From Sporolactobacillus shoreicorticis (GTDB lineage: Bacteria > Bacillota > Bacilli > Bacillales > Sporolactobacillaceae): a stretch of 64,000 bases of DNA. Position 1 is the stretch's first letter. Each line of letters begins with the position of its first letter. The position numbers and the translations under genes were made by a program. This document shows positions 17,176 through 25,625 of this stretch, in pieces. The notes under the pieces were generated by a model. It saw nothing but the letters and a program-made list of their open reading frames with translations. It was not told where the DNA came from and did no database searches. The stretch lies in assembly GCF_024125445.1 (NCBI RefSeq), contig NZ_JAMXWM010000005.1, positions 124,001-188,000 of the forward strand. The letters run 5' to 3'.

Positions 17176-17190
17176 ATGATCCAGATCAAG
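17176..17190. promoter_or_regulatory. FNR/Crp-family box upstream of hcp
   Basis: On the minus strand the site reads TTGAT-CTGG-ATCAT, one base off the FNR consensus TTGAT-N4-ATCAA. It is 14/15 identical to the box at 62942-62956 upstream of the Crp/Fnr gene. It lies about 134 bp upstream of the hcp start. Confidence 0.6.
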
Positions 17191-17377
17191 CCGTATACCG
17201 GATAACTCTGTGTTTTCGCTTCTTGAAGAACGGAATTTATGCGTGCGATGTCCCCAAAAGATCATTTTATGGCCGGCGGCATCAGGTAGACAATTGATCA
17301 AAGCGATATTAAACCGGAAGAATATAAAACGGACGTTTACCTTTAGATAATCATGATGTTGGAAATGCCGAGCATTG

Positions 17378-17425
17378 AAAAAAGAATCGAAGGAAATCCA
17401 TAAAGGATACCTCTCCGATTCTTTT
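17378..17425 (-). terminator. Terminator after the SDR gene
   Basis: A long imperfect stem with AAAGAATCG facing CGATTCTTT ends in a run of six T on the minus strand, about 35 bases past the SDR stop. Confidence 0.6.
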
Positions 17426-17460
17426 GATGTTCGATTTTGTTTGCATGACTCTGCATTCAA

Positions 17461-18210
17461 TCAATTTCTCTGCGCGGTCGGGCGTATGATCACTTCGTTG
17501 ATCGATACATCGCTCGGCTGGCTGATTGCATAGGCAACCGCATTGGCAATCGCATCCGGCTTAATGCCGTTGAATTTTTCCTTTTCCTCGACTTGTTTCT
17601 TGAGTTCCGGGTCGGTAATTGTCGTAGGAAGTTCCGTCTGAACGGCACCGGGGGAAATGTCGGTGACGCGAATACCGCTGTACGGAGATTCCTCCAGCCG
17701 CAAGCCTTCGGCAATCGCCCGAACGGCAAATTTCGTACCGCTGTAAACGGCCCATCCGCCCGGATTGACAGCGAAACCGGCAACTGAATCGGTATTGATG
17801 ATGTGTCCTGACTTTTGACGACGCATTATGGGAAGCGCGGCCGCAATGCCATAAAGCACGCCTTTGATGTTGACATCAATCATCCGTTCCCACTCATCAA
17901 CCTTCAAATCGCGAAGCGGGGACAGCGGCATCAGGCCGGCGTTGTTGTAGAGCACGTCAATTCGGCCATATTTTTCAATAGCAAGATCAATCAGTGATTG
18001 AACGTTTTCCTTATTTGTAACATCTGTTTTTTGATAACAGGCGTCTCCGCCATTGCCGATGATTTCAGAAACTAATGCTTCTAGTTTTTCTGTCCTGCGC
18101 GCGCCGAGAACGAGCTTGGCTCCTTCTTGAGCAAGCTTTCGGGCAGTGGCTTCGCCAATTCCGCTTGAAGCGCCGGTAATGACAACAACCTTATCCTTAA
18201 TTTGTTCCAT
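17461..18210 (-). CDS. Classical SDR-family NAD(P)-dependent oxidoreductase
   Basis: The protein has 249 residues with all classical SDR motifs: TGASSGIG (about 12-19) for cofactor binding, LYNNAGL (about 87), the catalytic Ser in NTDSVAG (about 140), and YSGTK giving Tyr and Lys. GARRTEK after beta-2 suggests NADP(H). A short PGAVQTELPTT substrate loop follows. Closest familiar relatives are YdfG/YqjQ-like serine or hydroxyacid dehydrogenases and general aldehyde/ketone reductases; the substrate is not evident. It is transcribed alone, between hcp and the fabF paralogue on the same strand. Confidence 0.88.
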   Translation of the reverse strand: MEQIKDKVVVITGASSGIGEATARKLAQEGAKLVLGARRTEKLEALVSEIIGNGGDACYQKTDVTNKENVQSLIDLAIEKYGRIDVLYNNAGLMPLSPLRDLKVDEWERMIDVNIKGVLYGIAAALPIMRRQKSGHIINTDSVAGFAVNPGGWAVYSGTKFAVRAIAEGLRLEESPYSGIRVTDISPGAVQTELPTTITDPELKKQVEEKEKFNGIKPDAIANAVAYAISQPSDVSINEVIIRPTAQRN

Positions 18211-18329
18211 CTGTTTGACAGCCTCCAGTCTTCATGCATCCAGTGGCAGAGCATTGATTACCAACAATTATGATTTTTTCGAATCGGGTTGTCCAGCATC
18301 AAATTTGGGAAAATCGTGGTATCAGTGGT

Positions 18330-19577
18330 TCATTCACGCGCGGCGGTATATTTTTTTATGACCAGCACCGCATTGTGTCCTCCGAAGCCAAAAGAGTTAG
18401 AGAGTCCAATGTTGAGGTGTTGTTTGCGTGCGACATTTGCTGTGTAATCCAGATCACACTCAGAATCCGCCGTCTCCAAATTAATAGTTGGAGGAATGAT
18501 CTCTTCTTGAAGGCTTTTAACAAGCGCTACAGCTTCAACACCACCGGTTGCGCCAAGCATATGTCCGGTCATCGATTTGTTCGCTATGATCGGAATAGCG
18601 TAGGATTTTTTTCCGAACAAACGTTTAATAGCCGATGTCTCAGACAAATCTCCCGGTTTTGTACTGGTTGCATGCGCGCTAATCACATCGATTGCATCCG
18701 CCGATAGTTTGGCATCGTTAAGGGCGTTTTTCATTGCCAAATATGCACCTTTTCCTTCAGGGTCAGGGGCTACCATATTATAAGCATCTGAACTTGCTCC
18801 ATACCCAATCATCTCAGCGTAAATGGGTGCGTTTCTTTTTAAAGCATGGGTGAGTGACTCTAAAATAATGATTCCTGCACCCTCAGCCATGACGAATCCA
18901 TCTCGGTTTGCGTCAAAAGGTCTGCTCGCTTTTTCCGGTTCATCGTTTCTTGCGGAGAGTGCGGTCGCATTCTCAAACCCTGCCAGCGAGAGCTCGTTGA
19001 CCGCGGCTTCAGTTCCACCGGCGAACATGACATCTGCTTCACCACTGCGAATCAATTTAAATGCTTCACCGATGGATGTATTGCCGATCGCGCAGGCGGT
19101 TACAGGAGCCATGGACGGGCCCGACGCATGCCACTTGATGCTTATTTTGGCAGCCGCCATATTGGCGATCATTGTAGGCACAAGCATCGGGCTGACTCGT
19201 CGCGGGCCACGCTCGCGCAGCTTTTCAGCGTTATTAAGCAACGTTTGAATGCCGCCAATCCCTGAACCGACATAAACACCGACACGGTCAGGATCAATCC
19301 TATCGAATTCAAGTTTAGCATCGTCCCAAGCCTGAGCAGCGGCGGCCAATGCATAATGGCAAAAGGGATCCAGTCTTCTCGCGTCTTTTCTGCCAATCAC
19401 CGCGGCTGCGTTGAAGTTCTTAACAAGACCGGCAATCTTTGTTTTATATTGTTCGGTATCAAATGTATCGATTTTTCGAATTCCTGATTTTCCGTTAATT
19501 AAATGATTCCAAAACGTAGCCACATCATTGCCTAGTGGTGAAATGACGCCCATTCCGGTAACAACAACGCGTTCCAT
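18330..19577 (-). CDS. fabF: 3-oxoacyl-[acyl-carrier-protein] synthase II (FabF-like)
   Basis: The 415-residue product opens RVVVTGMGVISPLGND. The condensing-enzyme triad is visible: Cys in VTACAIGNTS (about 165), His in SAHATSTKPGD (about 305) and His in NKSMTGHMLGATGG (about 342), followed by the C-terminal SFGFGGHNA. It would extend malonyl-ACP in fatty-acid elongation. It stands alone, without fabH, acpP or other fab genes, so it may be an extra paralogue rather than the housekeeping copy. It is divergent from an MmyB-type regulator whose ligand domain is known to bind fatty-acid-like molecules. That pairing suggests lipid-responsive control. Confidence 0.88.
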   Translation of the reverse strand: MERVVVTGMGVISPLGNDVATFWNHLINGKSGIRKIDTFDTEQYKTKIAGLVKNFNAAAVIGRKDARRLDPFCHYALAAAAQAWDDAKLEFDRIDPDRVGVYVGSGIGGIQTLLNNAEKLRERGPRRVSPMLVPTMIANMAAAKISIKWHASGPSMAPVTACAIGNTSIGEAFKLIRSGEADVMFAGGTEAAVNELSLAGFENATALSARNDEPEKASRPFDANRDGFVMAEGAGIIILESLTHALKRNAPIYAEMIGYGASSDAYNMVAPDPEGKGAYLAMKNALNDAKLSADAIDVISAHATSTKPGDLSETSAIKRLFGKKSYAIPIIANKSMTGHMLGATGGVEAVALVKSLQEEIIPPTINLETADSECDLDYTANVARKQHLNIGLSNSFGFGGHNAVLVIKKYTAARE

Positions 19578-19634
19578 TGAGATTCCCCCTCGAATTTGAT
19601 TGTTGCTTACATTTTCACTCCTTATTTATCCTAT

Positions 19635-19662
19635 TACAAGTTGCTGTTTATACTGGTATAAT
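19635..19662 (+). promoter_or_regulatory. Predicted sigma-A promoter of the MmyB-type regulator
   Basis: TTACAA (19635-19640), 16 bp, then TATAAT (19657-19662), 33 bases before the ATG. Confidence 0.5.
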
Positions 19663-19694
19663 TAATAATAGAATAAGATAAAAGAGGATAAAAG

Positions 19695-20528
19695 ATGAGT
19701 GAGAAGTCAAGGCATGAGGCGCTTTCAAGTTTTTTAAAAAAGAAGCGTGCATTAATTTCACCGGAGTCTGTAGGCTTTCCAAGAGGGATCAGACGCCGGA
19801 CGCCGGGGCTCAGGAGAGAGGAAGTCGCTCAGTTAGCCAACGTGAGCACAACCTGGTATACATGGCTGGAACAGGGAAGGAATATTAAAGTATCATCAAG
19901 TGTGCTCGATGCTATATCTTCCGCATTGCAATTGACCGAAGACGAGCGGACTTATCTTTACAATCTGTCGTTGAATGTGAATGCCAAACTTTCGCAGACA
20001 AAAGCGGTGCAAACAAAAATGACCCCATCCATAAGGGCAATTCTAGAATCATTGAATTATTGCCCCGCCGTTGTCACAGATCGCTATTGCCAGATTGTCG
20101 GTTGGAATCGTGCGGCTGCCTATGTGTTTCTCGATTTTGAAAAGATTCCGTTTGAGCAGCGCAACCTCATTCGTTTGCTCTTTTCTCGTAAGGAATTAAA
20201 ATCGCTGGCTGTAAATTGGGAACATTTTGTCAGAGGATTTCTGGCCATCTTTCGTGTTTACTATGGGCGGTATGTCGAGGACGACTGGTATAAACAGTTT
20301 ATTGACAATATGAATCTAGTCTATCCTGAATTTCAAACGCTTTGGCAGCAGAGTGACGTGAATACCGCACCCGAGGTATTAATTGAATTCCGGCATTCAA
20401 AAGCAGGTAAAATGGAATTTAATCTAGCCTCTTTAGATGTGCAGGGGAACGATGACTTGAGACTGAGTATTTACACACCTGTTCCGGAAACAGCTACTGA
20501 GGAAAAATTAAGGATAATGATGCAGTAA
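19695..20528 (+). CDS. XRE-family regulator with MmyB-like ligand-binding domain
   Basis: The 277-residue protein has an N-terminal HTH (about 8-75) with the family signature RRRTPGLRREEVAQLANVSTTWYTWLEQGR. A PAS-like MmyB domain follows (about 105-265): CPAVVTDRYCQIVGWNRAA, a run of helices with NLIRLLF, and the C-terminal LASLDVQGNDDLRLSIYTPVP. Proteins of this type are common next to reductases and lipid genes, and a family structure contains a bound fatty acid. Here it is divergent from fabF across a 117-bp promoter region, so it probably controls fabF. Confidence 0.85.
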   Translation: MSEKSRHEALSSFLKKKRALISPESVGFPRGIRRRTPGLRREEVAQLANVSTTWYTWLEQGRNIKVSSSVLDAISSALQLTEDERTYLYNLSLNVNAKLSQTKAVQTKMTPSIRAILESLNYCPAVVTDRYCQIVGWNRAAAYVFLDFEKIPFEQRNLIRLLFSRKELKSLAVNWEHFVRGFLAIFRVYYGRYVEDDWYKQFIDNMNLVYPEFQTLWQQSDVNTAPEVLIEFRHSKAGKMEFNLASLDVQGNDDLRLSIYTPVPETATEEKLRIMMQ

Positions 20529-20604
20529 TCCATTTCAATGGTCCTTTCTATTGATTAAAACTGTTGGATGGACAGCTTACATATAATAATCGTGGGGTAT
20601 TGCC

Positions 20605-21507
20605 ATGCAAATCAACAGGCTGTTTGCGATCGTGTATCGTTTGCTTGATAAAAAGAAGGTTACAGCTAAGGAGCTGGCTTCTGAATTTGAGGTATCTGTT
20701 CGAACAATCCATCGTGACCTTGAACTTTTATCGGCGTCCGGGATACCGATTTATACGGATCGAGGAAAGGGCGGCGGGATTCGGCTTCTCGAAAATTTTG
20801 TGCTCAATAAATCATTGCTTAGCGAACAGGAGCAGAATGAAGTATTGATGAGCCTTCAGAGCCTAAGCGCCTTGAACGTTCCAAATACAGATAGAGTGCT
20901 GAATAAATTAAGCGCATTTTTTAACAAGCAAAGCGCGAATTGGATTGCTATTGATTTTTCTCAATGGGGCAGCAGTGATGATGAACAGCGAAAATTTACT
21001 GAATTAAAGGCTGCTATTTTAAAACACCAATTAGTGACTTTTGATTACTTCAGTTCCTATAGTGAAAAAACGCAGCGAAAAGCAGAACCGCTAAAGATCA
21101 TTTTTAAAGGACAGAATTGGTATCTGTATGGTTATTGTCAGCTGAAACAAGATTTTAGGCTGTTTAAAATAACGCGAATGAAAAATCTCAATACGCTGGG
21201 TCAAATCTTTGAAAGGGAAGTTCCAAATGATATTTGGAGCAAGTTCAAATCGGATCAAGTCCCTAAGGTCACACTCAAAATTGAATTTGACGAAGCGGTT
21301 GCTTACAGAATCTATGATGAATTCGATCCGACATGCATTCGAAAACATGAAGATGGAAATTTTACAGTTACCGTGACTTTTCCTGAAAGTGAATGGGTGT
21401 ATGGCTACATCTTATCCTATGGCCGCCATGCCGAGGTCTTAGAGCCAAAACATATTCGTAAATTCATAAAAACAAGATTCAAAGAAGGTTTAAATCGGTA
21501 TCTATAA
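20605..21507 (+). CDS. HTH-WYL (YafY/YobV-type) transcriptional regulator
   Basis: This 300-residue protein has an N-terminal HTH_11 winged helix (about 1-60, VTAKELASEFEVSVRTIHRDLELLSASGIPIY). A WYL domain follows (about 135-300), with FDYFSSYSEKTQRKAEPLKIIFKGQNWYLYGYC and DFRLFKITRM. WYL domains usually sense small ligands or nucleotides. It is followed by a strong palindrome and then two effector-binding-domain proteins on the same strand, the arrangement of Bacillus yobV-yobU. Repression of the downstream pair is the likely role. Confidence 0.85.
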   Translation: MQINRLFAIVYRLLDKKKVTAKELASEFEVSVRTIHRDLELLSASGIPIYTDRGKGGGIRLLENFVLNKSLLSEQEQNEVLMSLQSLSALNVPNTDRVLNKLSAFFNKQSANWIAIDFSQWGSSDDEQRKFTELKAAILKHQLVTFDYFSSYSEKTQRKAEPLKIIFKGQNWYLYGYCQLKQDFRLFKITRMKNLNTLGQIFEREVPNDIWSKFKSDQVPKVTLKIEFDEAVAYRIYDEFDPTCIRKHEDGNFTVTVTFPESEWVYGYILSYGRHAEVLEPKHIRKFIKTRFKEGLNRYL

Positions 21508-21529
21508 TATGACAGACAGCTGTCATATT
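21506..21529. promoter_or_regulatory. Operator-like palindrome between the WYL regulator and yobU-like gene
   Basis: Two perfect 10-bp arms (AATATGACAG and CTGTCATATT) are separated by ACAG. The repeat begins at the regulator stop codon and lies 45 bp before the next start. TGACAG-N4-CTGTCA half-sites suit a dimeric WYL-family repressor. An RNA hairpin role is less likely because no T-run follows. Confidence 0.6.
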
Positions 21530-21573
21530 AACACTGCTATACTGAGTGCATTATTGAATGAAACGAGGTATAG

Positions 21574-22056
21574 ATGATGAGTTATGAAGTTGTGCAGTTA
21601 GAAGAAAAAACGGTAGCCGGTCTGAAAATCCGGACAAGTAATGATGATGCGAATATGGGGCGAGACATCGGAGCGCTATGGGAAAATTTTCTTGGGGACG
21701 GCGTTTATCAAACGATATCCACGAAAAAAAATGAGAATACAATAGGTCTTTATACAAATTATGAGAGTGACGTGAATGGAACATACGATGTCATGGTGTG
21801 CTGTGAAGTGGAAGAAACAAAAGGACTCACTGAAAACATTAAGGTTCATACCATTCCTGCGGGAAGATACGCCAAGTTCATTGTGCGTGGGAATGTTCAA
21901 ACTGCTGTCGGAGCCTTTTGGGCGGAGCTTTGGTCTATGGATTTAGACAGAAAATACAGCTGTGACTTTGAGGAATATCAGGGGGACAGCGATATGAATC
22001 ATGCCGAAATACATGTGTACATCTCACTAAATGAACTGGGAGAAGCCCATGAATAA
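21574..22056 (+). CDS. Effector-binding-domain protein (GyrI/AraC_E_bind, YobU-like)
   Basis: This 160-residue stand-alone effector-binding domain opens YEVVQLEEKTVAGLKIRTSN. IGALWENFL follows, with YTNYESDVNGTYDVMVCCEV in the middle and GRYAKFIVRG-VQTAVGAFWAELW and HAEIHVYISL near the end. This matches the GyrI-like/Cass2 fold, which binds small molecules, often amphipathic cations. It has no DNA-binding domain. It starts 66 bases after the WYL regulator, just past the palindrome, and overlaps the next gene by 8 bases. Confidence 0.8.
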   Translation: MMSYEVVQLEEKTVAGLKIRTSNDDANMGRDIGALWENFLGDGVYQTISTKKNENTIGLYTNYESDVNGTYDVMVCCEVEETKGLTENIKVHTIPAGRYAKFIVRGNVQTAVGAFWAELWSMDLDRKYSCDFEEYQGDSDMNHAEIHVYISLNELGEAHE

Positions 22057-22669
22057 AGTAGACTATAAGAAAGATTTTAAAGAATTATATCTGCCCAAAC
22101 AAAAACCGGTTATTGTACGCGTTCCTGAGATTCGTTTTGCCATGATTGAGGGGAGCGGCGATCCTAATGGTGAGCGATTTTCTCAGGCGACAGCCGCTCT
22201 CTACAGTTTGAGTTATGCGGTTAAAATGTCCTATAAGAGCAAGCTGGTCCCTGAAGGTTATTATGAATATATTGTTTTTCCGCTTGAAGGTATCTGGGAT
22301 TTGGTAGATAAAACCGTGCCGACAACCGTAAAAAGTAATTTTAAATACACTTTGATGATTCGTCAGCCTGATTTTCTCACCAATGAATTATTTGAGCGAT
22401 TTTTGTCTGAAACAAAAAAGAAAAAGCCTAATCCTCTTTTAGACAAAGTGAGATTCTCTGCAATGGATGAAGGACTCTGCTGCCAAATGCTTCATAAGGG
22501 AAGCTATGATGATGAGCCGGCCAGTTTTGAACGGATGGCTGAATTCTGCAGCGAACAGGGCTATCTGAGAACGACCCAAACACATCGTGAGATCTATCTT
22601 TCAGATCCGCGGCGAACTGCGCCTGAAAAAGTCAAGACGGTTCTTCGCTATCAGGTCGAGAAAAAATAG
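22049..22669 (+). CDS. GyrI-like small-molecule-binding domain protein
   Basis: This 206-residue protein opens MNKVDYKKDFKELYLPKQ, with VRVPEIRFAMIEGSGDPNG, FSQATAALYSLSYAVKMS and GYYEYIVFPLEGIWD following. The pattern is characteristic of the GyrI-like domain family often named YdeE/SAV2435-like. CCQMLHKGSYDDEPASFERM lies in the second half. It overlaps the yobU-like gene by 8 bases, so the two are coupled. The two ligand-binding proteins and a WYL regulator suggest a response to a toxic small molecule, but the ligand is unknown. Confidence 0.78.
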   Translation: MNKVDYKKDFKELYLPKQKPVIVRVPEIRFAMIEGSGDPNGERFSQATAALYSLSYAVKMSYKSKLVPEGYYEYIVFPLEGIWDLVDKTVPTTVKSNFKYTLMIRQPDFLTNELFERFLSETKKKKPNPLLDKVRFSAMDEGLCCQMLHKGSYDDEPASFERMAEFCSEQGYLRTTQTHREIYLSDPRRTAPEKVKTVLRYQVEKK

Positions 22670-22726
22670 GCAGTATACGAAGGGGCAAGGGTTCATCCGA
22701 TGCAGTTTAGAAATGAATAATCTGAC

Positions 22727-23512
22727 TTACACACGGTGCCAAAAAATACGTTCTTCCTCACACAGTGCTCTCCATCCTTCATCGGGTTCGGCATCGCAGA
22801 TAATGTGATCGATGCTCGAGGTAGGTTTTATGGTGCAGAAGTTTTGTTTCCTCAGCTTTGTGGCATCGGTAAGTAAATAGCTCTCATCCGCCGCGTCGAT
22901 CATCATTGACGAAATCTGACATTCTTCTAAGTCATAGTCGCTGATTACCTGCTCGTTTAAACCGCCACAGGAGATAAATGCTTTATTAACTTTAAATGAT
23001 GAGAGCATACGCTCGGTTAATGTCCCTTTAATTGACCGTTGTTCGGGATAGACAGCACCGCCTAAAACGATCAATTGGCAATCAATCAGCTGTTTCTGCT
23101 CAATTTTTTTATTTAGACACCAGGCGGCGGCTAGTGAATGAGTCAAAAAGGTGACATCAAAAACCTGTTGAAGACATTCACATAATGCTAATGTTGTTGT
23201 TCCCGAATCGAGGACGACGGTGTCTCCATTCTTTATTAATTTAGCGGCGAACGTACCGATTCGCCGTTTTTCTTTTTTCTTAATGTTTGTTTTCCTGACG
23301 AATAGGGGTTCAGTAACTTGTTTTTCATAGCAGATCGCGCCTCCATGTACACGGAGCAGCTGTTTTTGTTTTTCTAATGCAGATAAGTCACGGCGTATGG
23401 TTTCAGGGGTTACAGCAAGTGTTTCGGCAAGCTTAGTGACACTGACACGTTTGGAAGCTGCCAAGGTATTTAAAATAAACGCTTTTCTGTAATCAAATGA
23501 CGAGTTCATCAT
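22727..23512 (-). CDS. DeoR-family transcriptional regulator
   Basis: This 261-residue protein has an N-terminal HTH (RVSVTKLAETLAVTPETIRRDLSALEKQKQLLRVHGGA), the DeoR signature. The C-terminal DeoRC sugar-phosphate sensor fold follows: GDTVVLDSGTTTLALCECL, FLTHSLAAA, LIVLGGAVYPEQRSIKG, KAFISCGGL, and YLLTDATKLRKQNF. Effectors of the family are usually phosphorylated sugars or polyols. I prefer the ATG at 23512, six bases after GGAG; an ATG two codons upstream is possible. It is divergent from the ABC importer/phosphoesterase operon and probably represses it. Confidence 0.85.
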   Translation of the reverse strand: MMNSSFDYRKAFILNTLAASKRVSVTKLAETLAVTPETIRRDLSALEKQKQLLRVHGGAICYEKQVTEPLFVRKTNIKKKEKRRIGTFAAKLIKNGDTVVLDSGTTTLALCECLQQVFDVTFLTHSLAAAWCLNKKIEQKQLIDCQLIVLGGAVYPEQRSIKGTLTERMLSSFKVNKAFISCGGLNEQVISDYDLEECQISSMMIDAADESYLLTDATKLRKQNFCTIKPTSSIDHIICDAEPDEGWRALCEEERIFWHRV

Positions 23513-23539
23513 GTTCATCTCCTACCTGTTTTTTATTAT

Positions 23540-23582
23540 TACATCATTTTCCATGCTTGTCTTTGATATTTACATCATTTTA
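23540..23582. promoter_or_regulatory. Direct repeats, probable DeoR-family operator
   Basis: TTACATCATTTT occurs at 23540-23551 and again at 23571-23582, a 31-bp spacing (three helical turns), with a partial third copy TTACATT at 23604. They fill the divergent promoter region between the regulator and the ABC operon. Direct repeats at helical spacing fit DeoR-type binding. Confidence 0.6.
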
Positions 23583-23672
23583 ATCTGTGTAACGATGTTT
23601 GTTTACATTTTGTATGTATGATTAAAGTGCTAATACAAATAAAACAAATAAATAAACAAAAGGAGCATGGTA

Positions 23673-24782
23673 ATGATTAATCAGAATTCCTTTAAAAAAC
23701 TGCGTAAATGTGTTGTCGGATGCACGGCGAGTGTTCTGCTTGTATCCAGTTTAGCGGCTTGCGGATCTTCAGGAACTGCTTCAACGGATAATAACCAATC
23801 TCTTTCTTCTATTACAAAAGCGGCGAAGAAAGAAGGAAAGATTTCCAGCGTCGGTATGCCTGATGCATGGGCAAATTGGAAAGATACATGGGATGACATC
23901 ACCAAAAAGTACGGCATTAAGCATACGGATACAGACATGTCCAGTGCTGAAGAATTGGCCAAGTTTCAAACACCAAAGTCAGACAGTTCAGCAGATATTG
24001 GTGATGTCGGTCTGAATTTTGGAGTACTTGCAAAAGATAAAAAATTGACGATTCCATATAAAACGACAACTTGGAAAAGCATTCCATCATGGGCGAAGGA
24101 TAAAGACGGCTATTACGCTGCCAGTTATACAGGAACACTCGCTTTCTTAACGGATACGAAAAATGTGAAAAATCCTCCGAAGACATGGGATGATCTGTTG
24201 AATGGAGATTATAAGATATCGATTGGTGATGTGACGAAGGGCGCAATGTCACAGATGACGGTACTAGCGGCAGCTTTGGCAAACGGTGGAAGCGCAAGCG
24301 ACATTCAGCCGGGTATTGATTTTTTCAAAAAAATTGCAAAACAAGGCCGTTTGTCTACAATTGATTCATCAATTCCGAACTTGGAAAAAGGTGAAGTAGA
24401 TGTTGCCGTTATTTGGGACTTCCTCGGCCTAGGCTATCGCGATCAAATTTACAAGAGCCGTTTTGCGGTTAGCATTCCTGAAGATAAGTCACTGATGTTC
24501 GGTTATTCATCAATAATTAATAAGAATGCTGCACATCCGAATGCCGCAAAGCTCGCGCGTGAATACATTCTTTCTGATGAAGGACAAGCGAACTTGGCTA
24601 AGGGGTACGCAAAGCCGATCCGATCCGATGTAAAACTTCCTGCATCCATTAAGGATAAGCTGCTTCCTGAAGATGAATACAAGAATGTTGTTCCACTTCA
24701 AGATGTTGCGACATGGACAAAGACAGCGGAAACCTTACCGCAGTTATGGCAGCAGGAGGTTCTTGCCAATGCAAAGCAATAA
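23673..24782 (+). CDS. ABC transporter substrate-binding lipoprotein
   Basis: The 369-residue product has a lipoprotein signal peptide ending in LAAC (Cys at about 29), then a Ser/Thr-rich spacer and a periplasmic-binding fold of the iron/putrescine/AEP type (SBP_bac_1/6): KAAKKEGKISSVGMPDAWANW, SADIGDVGLNFG, PKTWDDLL, DVAVIWDFLGLG and AHPNAAKLAREYILSDEGQ. I chose the second ATG (23673), seven bases after AAAGGAG. It is the first gene of a six-gene operon. The next gene starts inside its last five codons. The partner genes suggest that the ligand contains a phosphoester or phosphonate. Confidence 0.85.
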   Translation: MINQNSFKKLRKCVVGCTASVLLVSSLAACGSSGTASTDNNQSLSSITKAAKKEGKISSVGMPDAWANWKDTWDDITKKYGIKHTDTDMSSAEELAKFQTPKSDSSADIGDVGLNFGVLAKDKKLTIPYKTTTWKSIPSWAKDKDGYYAASYTGTLAFLTDTKNVKNPPKTWDDLLNGDYKISIGDVTKGAMSQMTVLAAALANGGSASDIQPGIDFFKKIAKQGRLSTIDSSIPNLEKGEVDVAVIWDFLGLGYRDQIYKSRFAVSIPEDKSLMFGYSSIINKNAAHPNAAKLAREYILSDEGQANLAKGYAKPIRSDVKLPASIKDKLLPEDEYKNVVPLQDVATWTKTAETLPQLWQQEVLANAKQ

Positions 24783-25608
24783 GCTGGTCATGATCACACT
24801 TGATGGCTGTCGTTACGATACGGCGGTAGAGGAACTTGGTTTCTTGGGCCATCTCGTTGAGAAAGGTCAAGCGGCTCGGTATCAGGTACTTTCCGAATTG
24901 CCGAGTAATTCACGTCCGATGTATCAAGTTCTTTTGACCGGTACCCCACCGTATAAGAGTGGGATTGTCTCCAATTTAAGTGTCCGTTTGTCCGGACAGG
25001 AAAGCTTGTTCCATCGTGTTCGTGAAGCGGGGGGAGTAACCGCGGCAGCTGCCTATTACTGGGTGAGTGAACTTTATCAACACGCACCGTTTTCTTTTCA
25101 AAAGGATCGTATTCAGCATAACAGCGAACTGCCGATTCAGCATGGGATCTTCTATTTTGAAGACCAATATCCTGATTCGCATGTTTTCGCAGAAGCAAAC
25201 TATCTGCTTGAAAACTACCAGCCTGACTTTCTTTACATTCATTCAATGAATATAGATGATACGGGCCACAAGTTCACGGCAGATTCCAAGGAATATCGCG
25301 CAGCTGTTGATAAGGCGGATTTGATCCTTGCCGAATGTCTGCCCGCATGGATACGGGCAGGCTATCAAGTCATCGTCACGAGCGACCATGGTATGGATGA
25401 ATTCGGGCATCACGGAGGAACACGTACCGGTGTTCGCCAAGTACCACTGTTCATAATATCAGACAAAGTAGTTCCGCAAATTGTTGAGGAACAAATACCG
25501 GAACTGATGGTCGCGCCGCTTGCTTGTCATCTAATGAACATTGAATCCACACGGGATATGGAACGTCTTGAATTTCCCGGATTGCGCACATCTTCAGAAT
25601 CTATTTAG
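24769..25608 (+). CDS. Cytoplasmic alkaline-phosphatase-superfamily phosphodiesterase/hydrolase
   Basis: This 279-residue protein belongs to the type I phosphodiesterase / nucleotide pyrophosphatase (or phosphonoacetate hydrolase) branch. The first metal site is in MITLDGCRYD, the probable nucleophile lies in PSNSRPMYQVLLTGTPPYKSGI, and further metal ligands are in MNIDDTGH, VTSDHGMDEFGHHGG. There is no signal peptide, so it acts on imported substrate. It starts 14 bases before the stop of the binding-protein gene, behind CAGGAGG. The core is short for the family. Cleavage of a phosphodiester, pyrophosphate or C-P bond is possible; the sequence does not decide. Confidence 0.8.
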   Translation: MQSNKLVMITLDGCRYDTAVEELGFLGHLVEKGQAARYQVLSELPSNSRPMYQVLLTGTPPYKSGIVSNLSVRLSGQESLFHRVREAGGVTAAAAYYWVSELYQHAPFSFQKDRIQHNSELPIQHGIFYFEDQYPDSHVFAEANYLLENYQPDFLYIHSMNIDDTGHKFTADSKEYRAAVDKADLILAECLPAWIRAGYQVIVTSDHGMDEFGHHGGTRTGVRQVPLFIISDKVVPQIVEEQIPELMVAPLACHLMNIESTRDMERLEFPGLRTSSESI

Positions 25609-25625
25609 TAAAGGAGTGAAGAAAT

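Noticed and set aside
17149-17460. 103-codon minus-strand frame between hcp and the SDR gene
   Set aside because: It contains the SDR terminator and the FNR-like box, has no ribosome binding site and shows no protein-like pattern.
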